Below are positions 59,201-64,000 of a DNA stretch of 64,000 nucleotides, piece after piece. Numbering within the stretch: position 1 is the stretch's first letter; each line of letters opens with the position of its first letter. The translations under genes were made by a program, and so were the position numbers. The notes below the pieces were generated by a model. It was not told the origin of the DNA, did no database searches, and saw only the letters and a list, made by a program, of their open reading frames with translations. This DNA is from a virus. The stretch spans positions 1-64,000 of the IMG/VR virus record IMGVR_UViG_3300032309_000911; one strand, written 5' to 3'.

Positions 59201-59995
59201 AGTTATAATACTTTTTTAGGTATGTTTTCTGGATATTGTCCAAGCTTGTCCACTGGTAACACTTCAGGTTCTAATAATATTTTTATAGGTTGTGAATCCA
59301 TTGGAGATGGAGCTAGTTGTTCAAATCAAATTGTTTTAAGAGCAGGATCTAATACACTTAAAGTTAGTTCTACTGGAGTATTTACATTAAATGGCACGAC
59401 AGTTGGTTCAGGTTCAGCCGGTTATGCAGGTTCAAGAGGTTATACTGGTTCACAAGGTGATATCGGTGCATCAGGTTATACAGGGTCTAAAGGTGATCCA
59501 GGTGGTTATACAGGTTCTCAAGGTACTACAGGTTATACAGGTTCTAAAGGAGATGCAGGTGGTTATACAGGTTCTCAAGGTACTACAGGTTATACTGGAA
59601 GTGCGGGAACTGGAGCTTCTGCTAGGTCAACATCTTCTGTTACATCTTCATCATTAACAGATGGAAATTCTGAAAATTTAACAATTACAGGTTTTAAAGG
59701 TTATGCTTTATTAAAAATACAAACATCTGCTGCCGCATGGGTAAGAATTTATACAGATACAACATCACGTAGTAACGATAGTTCAAGATCAGAATTAACA
59801 GATCCATCTCCTGGTTCAGGAGTTATTGCTGAAGTAATAACAACAGGCAATCAAACTATTTTAATATCGCCTGCAGTTTTAGGATTTAATAATGAAAATC
59901 CTATAGTTACAAATATTCCTATAACTGTAAAAAATAAAAGTGGAGGCACTACTGCAATTACAATTACATTGACAATAATACAATTAGAAATTTAA
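56213..59995 (+). CDS. Giant collagen-like fibre protein with Cys-rich beta-roll domain
   Basis: A 1260-residue protein. Residues ~20-425, ~520-575, ~620-785 and ~1065-1130 are Gly-X-Y collagen-like blocks ([27 protein letters not shown]). Between them are two small globular domains also found in the fibre at 61790. Residues ~790-1030 consist of ~20-residue repeats of the type N-x-F-I-G-x-x-A-G-x-C-N-T-T-G with many cysteines ('GYGAGCCNTTGSNNFYVG'). The C-terminus is beta-rich. A trimeric host-contact fibre is likely; neighbouring glycosyltransferases and protease may process it. Confidence 0.87.
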   Translation: MPVIKGPTQQVRVTLPSKGGPGYTGSQGPIGYTGSAGTGGGGGGYTGSQGYTGSQGYTGSLGYTGSIGYTGSAGSTGFTGSKGDTGSLGYTGSAGVGYTGSAGVGFTGSKGDSGSTGYTGSVGVGYTGSAGVGFTGSAGVGFTGSAGSAGATGYTGSAGSTGATGYTGSAGVTGFTGSVGSAGATGFTGSAGAGFTGSAGSTGFTGSKGDIGYTGSTGAGYTGSAGSTGFTGSKGDTGFTGSTGAGYTGSAGATGFTGSKGDTGFTGSTGAGYTGSAGTNGYTGSKGDLGFTGSAGAGFTGSAGATGFTGSAGSDGATGFTGSAGAGYTGSAGATGFTGSAGSAGATGYTGSKGADGIIGVDGYTGSQGYTGSAGSAGATGFTGSKGDQGTQGFTGSAGVGYTGSAGINGYTGSKGDLGFTGSAGADGDIYHTTSTTNLNLSTYALTDTITLTTVDLGLDYSPQQTIIIASTATPTNHIHAKVLTYNVGTGVLTAEVTNIDNAANSSLSSWEINLDGAVGIRGYTGSKGDVGYVGSKGDIGYTGSKGDIGYTGSKGDLGYTGSLGYTGSEGNLDVTTAATPPSSAQYGDVWIDESTGVQYFYYTDGDTDQWVEFSNVGLKGYTGSQGNIGYTGSAGTIGYTGSAGIGYTGSQGNIGYTGSAGTIGYTGSAGIGYTGSAGTIGYTGSVGSQGSLGYTGSIGAQGNIGYTGSVGSTGFTGSAGATGFTGSLGNIGFTGSAGSAGSTGATGFTGSLGNIGYTGSAGAGYTGSQGVIGYTGSAGAGGSGPFAVCNTSNIVSTGAGLCTGTGGTGTHNFFAGECAGACNTTGERNIFIGKYAGRCNRGGYLNTFLGNDAGRSNTTGSQNTFIGYGAGCCNTTGSNNFYVGTLVGQYATTSSHNIFIGDQAGKELRTGSYNFVFGRFAGKNLNTACDNIFVGRRAGECSTGSGNIFLGSQAGCRSGTTSGNFFAGTSAGWYNTTGSNNLILGQAAGCVNTVGSYNTFLGMFSGYCPSLSTGNTSGSNNIFIGCESIGDGASCSNQIVLRAGSNTLKVSSTGVFTLNGTTVGSGSAGYAGSRGYTGSQGDIGASGYTGSKGDPGGYTGSQGTTGYTGSKGDAGGYTGSQGTTGYTGSAGTGASARSTSSVTSSSLTDGNSENLTITGFKGYALLKIQTSAAAWVRIYTDTTSRSNDSSRSELTDPSPGSGVIAEVITTGNQTILISPAVLGFNNENPIVTNIPITVKNKSGGTTAITITLTIIQLEI
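56270..57490 (+). repeat. Long collagen-type coding repeat block
   Basis: Tandem Gly-X-Y codons in 18- to 27-base units dominated by GGTTCAGCTGG / GGATTTACAGG variants; further blocks lie near 57775-57930, 58070-58560 and 59410-59610. Units are often identical over 20-40 bases. Confidence 0.87.
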
Positions 59996-59996
59996 A

Positions 59997-61655
59997 ATGT
60001 CTGATAAAAAAGAATACATTGTTACTGTACGTAATAGGTCAGATATAGATTCTTTTTATGATGATATGGATAGTAATTTTGGCACAGAATTTATTCCTGA
60101 TAGAAAAGTAGAAATTGCACACGTAAGAGAAATTAGCAGAAATACACATTATTATTTAACTGATGAAGAAGCTAGTTTATTGCGAAGTGAACCTAGAGTT
60201 TTATCTGTACAATTATTACCTAAAGAATTGGGTATTGAACCTATACCTCTTTGGTCTCAAACAGGAAATTTTGAAAAAAGTAATTCAATAGACACAAATG
60301 ATAAAAATTGGGGACTGTATAGTGTAACGGCAGGAGAAAAATTAAATAATTGGGGAACAAACGGTTCTTTCACACAAACAAATCAAACAATTTATACAAC
60401 ATCTTCAGGAAAAAATGTTGATGTTATAATAGTCGATTCGCATATAAATGGAAATCATCCTGAGTTTGCTGTAAATGCGGATGGAACAGGAGGAAGTAGA
60501 TTTAATGCTTATAATTGGTTTCAACACAGTGCAGCTTTAGGATTTACAACAACTCAACCATATTCTTATAGTAACGTTGCAGGTAATCATGGCACTCACG
60601 TTGCCGGTACAGCTGTAGGAAATACTCAAGGATGGGCAAGAGATGCAAACATTTATAATATTGAATTTAATTATACAAGTGCTGGACGTCCTAATGGACA
60701 ATGGGATTTATTTTTGTATGATTATTTAAGAGAATTTCATAGAACTAAATCTATTAATAATGTTACAGGAAGAAAAAATCCAACAATTGTAACAAATAGT
60801 TGGGGATATGCTTATGTAGATATTGGTTTACCTATTACAGATGAAGTAACTTATAGAGGTACAACGACATCATTAGCAGGATTGACATCAAATGAAAGAA
60901 AAGTAATTTTAGAAAATAATGGTGTTCCTTCTCCGTTCGGTTCTTTAAAACAAACTCCAGCTAGAGTTGCAGCTCTTGATGCTGATGTTATAGATGCTAT
61001 AGAAGATGGATTAATATTTGTAGGAGCTTCAGGAAATTCTTATTGGAATTGTGCAACTCCTGGTCATGTAGATTATGATAATAACGTATATGTGAGTGCA
61101 ACAGGTTATAACACCATTTTTCATTCAAGAGGCATGTCTCCAGGATGTGCTGGTAATGCAATTTGTGTAGGAAGTGTAGGAACTTTTGTAGCAGAAAATA
61201 AGTCAGATTTTAGTAATTATGGAAGTCGTGTAGATGTCTATGCTCCTGGTAGATTTATAACTTCCTCGGTATATAACTCAACAGCATCTTCCGAATTTGG
61301 AATTACATTAGTTGATGACCCTAGAGATTCAAATTATAAAATAGGTTCAATTTCTGGTACAAGTATGGCCACTCCACAAGTTACAGGTATTTTAGCTTGT
61401 CTTTTGGAAACTTTTCCTTCTTTAACACAAGACGAATGTGTAACATATTTGCAAAATAATTCTACTTTAAATAGAATAACATCTACAGGCGGAAATGCAG
61501 GTGATTATTTGTCATTAGGTGATTCTTCAAATAATAGATATTTGTTTTATAAAAAAGAAAGAGGATTAACAGGATATGTAGCAATAAACACTGTTAAAAA
61601 TAGATCAAGTACAGGAAATGTGTATCCTAGAACAAAAATTAGAAGATACGGTTAA
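59997..61655 (+). CDS. Subtilisin-like serine protease (S8)
   Basis: A 552-residue protein. Residues ~1-80 look like an I9-type propeptide ('EYIVTVRNRSDIDSFYDDMD', 'EPRVLSVQLLPKEL'). The catalytic triad is D147 ('VIIVDSHINGNHPEF'), H198 ('GNHGTHVAGTA') and S456 ('SGTSMATPQVTG'), with the oxyanion Asn in 'VGASGNSYWN'. No signal peptide. Between two paralogous collagen-like fibres, it may cut fibre precursors, be a virion enzyme that degrades host surface protein, or cleave a modified precursor; nothing in the sequence decides. It ends 'NVYPRTKIRRYG'. Confidence 0.92.
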   Translation: MSDKKEYIVTVRNRSDIDSFYDDMDSNFGTEFIPDRKVEIAHVREISRNTHYYLTDEEASLLRSEPRVLSVQLLPKELGIEPIPLWSQTGNFEKSNSIDTNDKNWGLYSVTAGEKLNNWGTNGSFTQTNQTIYTTSSGKNVDVIIVDSHINGNHPEFAVNADGTGGSRFNAYNWFQHSAALGFTTTQPYSYSNVAGNHGTHVAGTAVGNTQGWARDANIYNIEFNYTSAGRPNGQWDLFLYDYLREFHRTKSINNVTGRKNPTIVTNSWGYAYVDIGLPITDEVTYRGTTTSLAGLTSNERKVILENNGVPSPFGSLKQTPARVAALDADVIDAIEDGLIFVGASGNSYWNCATPGHVDYDNNVYVSATGYNTIFHSRGMSPGCAGNAICVGSVGTFVAENKSDFSNYGSRVDVYAPGRFITSSVYNSTASSEFGITLVDDPRDSNYKIGSISGTSMATPQVTGILACLLETFPSLTQDECVTYLQNNSTLNRITSTGGNAGDYLSLGDSSNNRYLFYKKERGLTGYVAINTVKNRSSTGNVYPRTKIRRYG

Positions 61656-61668
61656 AAAAAATGAAAAT

Positions 61669-61749
61669 TATAAATAAATGTATTAAATTAAATTTTTTTA
61701 AAAAATATTTTTTAAAAAATCGTTTTTGACAATTTTTTTTGTATAAATA
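61669..61749 (+). promoter_or_regulatory. Two T4-type late promoters and an AT-hairpin before the second fibre
   Basis: Exact TATAAATA at 61669-61676 and 61742-61749. Between them lies an A/T-only imperfect inverted repeat (about 61690-61720). The second box leaves a leader of about 35 bases with AAAAGG before the ATG at 61790. Confidence 0.72.
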
Positions 61750-61789
61750 ATTATAAATTAACTTAACTAAAAAGGTTAAATAGACAAAT

Positions 61790-64000
61790 ATGCCAACTAT
61801 AAATTTTCCTTCAAGCCCCTCGATTAATCAAACCTATACATTAGGTACTCGTACATGGAAGTGGAATGGAAGTGCTTGGGAGTTAGTACCTCTTACAGCC
61901 GGTTTTACAGGTTCTAAAGGAGATATCGGTTACACAGGTTCAAGAGGAGATACAGGTTATGTTGGTTCTCAAGGAGATTTAGGTTATACTGGTTCACAAG
62001 GTGATATCGGATATACAGGTTCAAAAGGCGACACAGGTTTTGTTGGTTCTAAAGGAGATATCGGTTACACTGGTTCAAAAGGTGATATCGGATATACAGG
62101 TTCAAAAGGCGATCAAGGAATTCAAGGAGATACAGGTTACACTGGTTCTAAAGGAGATATCGGTTACACTGGTTCTAAAGGAGATATCGGTTATACAGGT
62201 TCACAAGGTGATCAAGGTATTCAAGGAGATCAGGGTTACACAGGTTCTAAAGGCGATCAAGGTTATACAGGATCAAAAGGTGATCAAGGTTATACAGGTT
62301 CACAAGGTGATCAAGGTATTCAAGGTTATACAGGATCAAAAGGTGATATCGGTTACACAGGTTCTAAAGGCGATCAAGGTTATACAGGATCAAAAGGTGA
62401 TATCGGTTATACAGGATCAAAAGGCGATCAAGGTTACACAGGTTCAAAAGGTGATATCGGTTACACAGGTTCTGCTGGTACAGACGGTGCCGACGGAGAT
62501 GTTTATCACACTACATCTACAACAACTTTAAATTTATCAACATATGGTCTTGGTGATACTATAACATTAACTACTGTTGATTTAAATTTAGATTATTCAG
62601 CTCAACAAACAATTTTAATTGCATCAACTGCTACACCAACGAATCATTTACATGCTCAAGTATTAACTTACAATCCAGGTACGGGTGTTTTAACTGCTAC
62701 AGTTACAGATATTGCTAATGCTACAAATAGTTCTGAAAGTTCATGGCAAATTAATCTAAACGGTGCTGTAGGTATTCAAGGTTATACAGGATCAAAAGGC
62801 GACACAGGTTTTGTTGGTTCAAAAGGTGATATCGGTTACACAGGATCAAAAGGCGACACAGGTTACACTGGTTCTAAAGGAGATATCGGATACACTGGTT
62901 CTAAAGGAGATATCGGTTATACAGGCTCTAAAGGCGATCAAGGTTATGCTGGTTCACAAGGTATTCAAGGTGATACAGGTTACACAGGTTCACAAGGCGA
63001 TATAGGTTACACAGGTTCACAAGGCGATATCGGATATACAGGTTCACATGGTTACACTGGTTCTAAAGGTGATATAGGTTACACAGGATCAAAAGGTGAT
63101 ACAGGTTACGTAGGTTCAAAAGGTGATATCGGATATACAGGTTCACATGGTTATACTGGTTCTCAAGGTGATATCGGTTACACAGGTTCTAAAGGCGATC
63201 AAGGTTATACAGGATCAAAAGGTGATCAAGGTTATACTGGTTCTCAAGGAGATATTGGTTACACAGGTTCAAAAGGAGATACAGGTTATGTAGGATCAGA
63301 AGGTAATTTAACAATTACAACTTCTGCTACTCCTCCTTCAGGCGCTCAATATGGAGATATTTGGTTAGATCAAAATTCTGGTATTCAATATTTCTGGTAC
63401 AATGATGGAAATTCAGATCAGTGGGTAGAATTTGCTAACCAAGGTATTGTAGGATTTACAGGTTCACAAGGTGCTATAGGTTACACAGGTTCATCAGGTG
63501 GCGGCGGTGGCGGTGGCCCATTTGCTGTATGTAGTACAACAAATATAGTATCTACAGGTACATCTATTACAGCGGGTACAGGTGGAACAGGAGACAAAAA
63601 TAACTTTTTAGTTGGAAATTGCGCTGGTGAATGTATTACAACGGGCGGATATAACGTTGTTCTTGGAAAAGATGCTGGACGATTAAATAATTTTTCTAAT
63701 AACGTATTTATAGGAGGTCGTGGTGGATATAACGCTACAGGCAACTATAGCGTTGCTTTAGGTTATTCGGCTTTATCTGGTGGTAATGGTGCTTGTAGAA
63801 TTGCTATAGGTTATCAAGCAGGTCAAAATTCTGGTCAAAATACTATATCTTTAGGTCGTTGTGCAGGATATTCTGCGGGACAACAAAATATTATGGTGGG
63901 CTCATATACTGGAAGATGTACAACTGGCGAAGGTAACATAATGTTAGGAAGTGTTACTGGTGAATGTAATACTACAGGAAATTTTAATACTTTTATAGGT
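61790..64000 (+). CDS. Second collagen-like fibre protein, 3' end outside window
   Basis: Open from ATG 61790 to the window edge (737 codons). Head 'MPTINFPSSPSINQTYTLGT' and 'RTWKWNGSAWELVP' is a common fibre/attachment module. Then Gly-X-Y blocks (~61905-62490, ~62775-63310) built mostly of [12 protein letters not shown] nonapeptides. Two globular inserts ('GDVYHTTSTTTLNLSTYGLG' and 'TTSATPPSGAQYGDIWLDQN') are paralogous to those of the fibre at 56213. It ends in the same Cys-containing NxFxGxxAG beta-roll repeats ('FLVGNCAGECITTG'). The true C-terminus is not visible. Confidence 0.87.
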   Translation, partial: MPTINFPSSPSINQTYTLGTRTWKWNGSAWELVPLTAGFTGSKGDIGYTGSRGDTGYVGSQGDLGYTGSQGDIGYTGSKGDTGFVGSKGDIGYTGSKGDIGYTGSKGDQGIQGDTGYTGSKGDIGYTGSKGDIGYTGSQGDQGIQGDQGYTGSKGDQGYTGSKGDQGYTGSQGDQGIQGYTGSKGDIGYTGSKGDQGYTGSKGDIGYTGSKGDQGYTGSKGDIGYTGSAGTDGADGDVYHTTSTTTLNLSTYGLGDTITLTTVDLNLDYSAQQTILIASTATPTNHLHAQVLTYNPGTGVLTATVTDIANATNSSESSWQINLNGAVGIQGYTGSKGDTGFVGSKGDIGYTGSKGDTGYTGSKGDIGYTGSKGDIGYTGSKGDQGYAGSQGIQGDTGYTGSQGDIGYTGSQGDIGYTGSHGYTGSKGDIGYTGSKGDTGYVGSKGDIGYTGSHGYTGSQGDIGYTGSKGDQGYTGSKGDQGYTGSQGDIGYTGSKGDTGYVGSEGNLTITTSATPPSGAQYGDIWLDQNSGIQYFWYNDGNSDQWVEFANQGIVGFTGSQGAIGYTGSSGGGGGGGPFAVCSTTNIVSTGTSITAGTGGTGDKNNFLVGNCAGECITTGGYNVVLGKDAGRLNNFSNNVFIGGRGGYNATGNYSVALGYSALSGGNGACRIAIGYQAGQNSGQNTISLGRCAGYSAGQQNIMVGSYTGRCTTGEGNIMLGSVTGECNTTGNFNTFIG
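61905..63310 (+). repeat. Collagen-type coding repeats of the second fibre
   Basis: Tandem 27-base units (GGT TAT ACA GGT TCA AAA GGC GAT plus a variable codon), in two blocks separated by a globular insert at about 62495-62770. Proline is nearly absent from the encoded triplets. Confidence 0.87.

Noticed and set aside
62001-62531. Plus-strand frames with IQVQKA/VLKEI-type repeats in the collagen regions (also 56661, 57099, 59391, 62811)
   Set aside because: They are shifted readings of the 27-base collagen repeats, with no own start signals.

Overview
This 64 kb window is part of the genome of a lytic, T4-like contractile-tailed phage (myovirus) of the marine type. The evidence is a set of T4-core homologues in recognisable synteny: gp33-gp59-gp32; gp26-gp54-(184 aa protein)-gp4 facing gp48-gp53-gp27-like-gp5; and gp25-gp6-(gp7-position protein)-gp8-DUF4815 protein. 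T4-type late promoters (TATAAATA) occur throughout. The DNA is very AT-rich with short intergenic gaps, and the gene families resemble those of cyanophages and Pelagibacter myoviruses. No photosynthesis gene, tRNA, integrase or CRISPR array was seen. A SAR11-like host is an inference from base composition and gene style only.

Region by region: (1) 1-13.2 kb, + strand: early/middle genes and small membrane proteins. It includes a SprT-like protease, a Bax-type glucosaminidase, an M15 peptidase, a small lipoprotein, an MGME1/RecB-like exonuclease, a secreted two-domain rhodanese, and the gp33-gp59-gp32 transcription/replication group, closed by a strong terminator. (2) 13.2-17.9 kb, - strand: tail/baseplate hub genes, a holin-like gene and gp4. 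(3) 17.9-22.7 kb, + strand: gp48, gp53, a gp27-like hub and gp5. The gp5 segment is markedly GC-richer and is followed by a gene frame broken by two TAA codons. (4) 22.9-25.8 kb: IscA-like protein, aspartyl-hydroxylase-like enzyme, secreted nuclease and many micro-genes on both strands. (5) 25.9-43.3 kb: PAAR tip, collagen-like and glycine-rich fibre proteins, and the baseplate wedge block. (6) 43.3-52.8 kb: an unusual modification locus with four radical SAM proteins, three 2OG/cupin-type oxygenase-like proteins, unknown partners and a fibre-like protein ending in three tandem Cys-His-x-Ser units. (7) 52.8-56.1 kb, - strand: two fused glycosyltransferase genes. (8) 56.2-64 kb: two paralogous collagen-like giant fibres flanking a subtilisin-like protease; the last fibre runs off the window.

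Two features stand out. First, the radical SAM locus looks like a peptide-modification system whose probable substrate is a virion-type protein: all three of its cysteines and all three of its histidines lie in the C-terminal (CHxS)3-RGRR tail. Together with the glycosyltransferases and the protease, it suggests that the phage chemically decorates its own fibres. Second, many sigma70-type and late promoters sit so close to the ATG that the mRNA should start at, or within a few bases of, the start codon. This predicts widespread leaderless or near-leaderless expression, including for the late-transcription factor gp33 and baseplate protein gp25.
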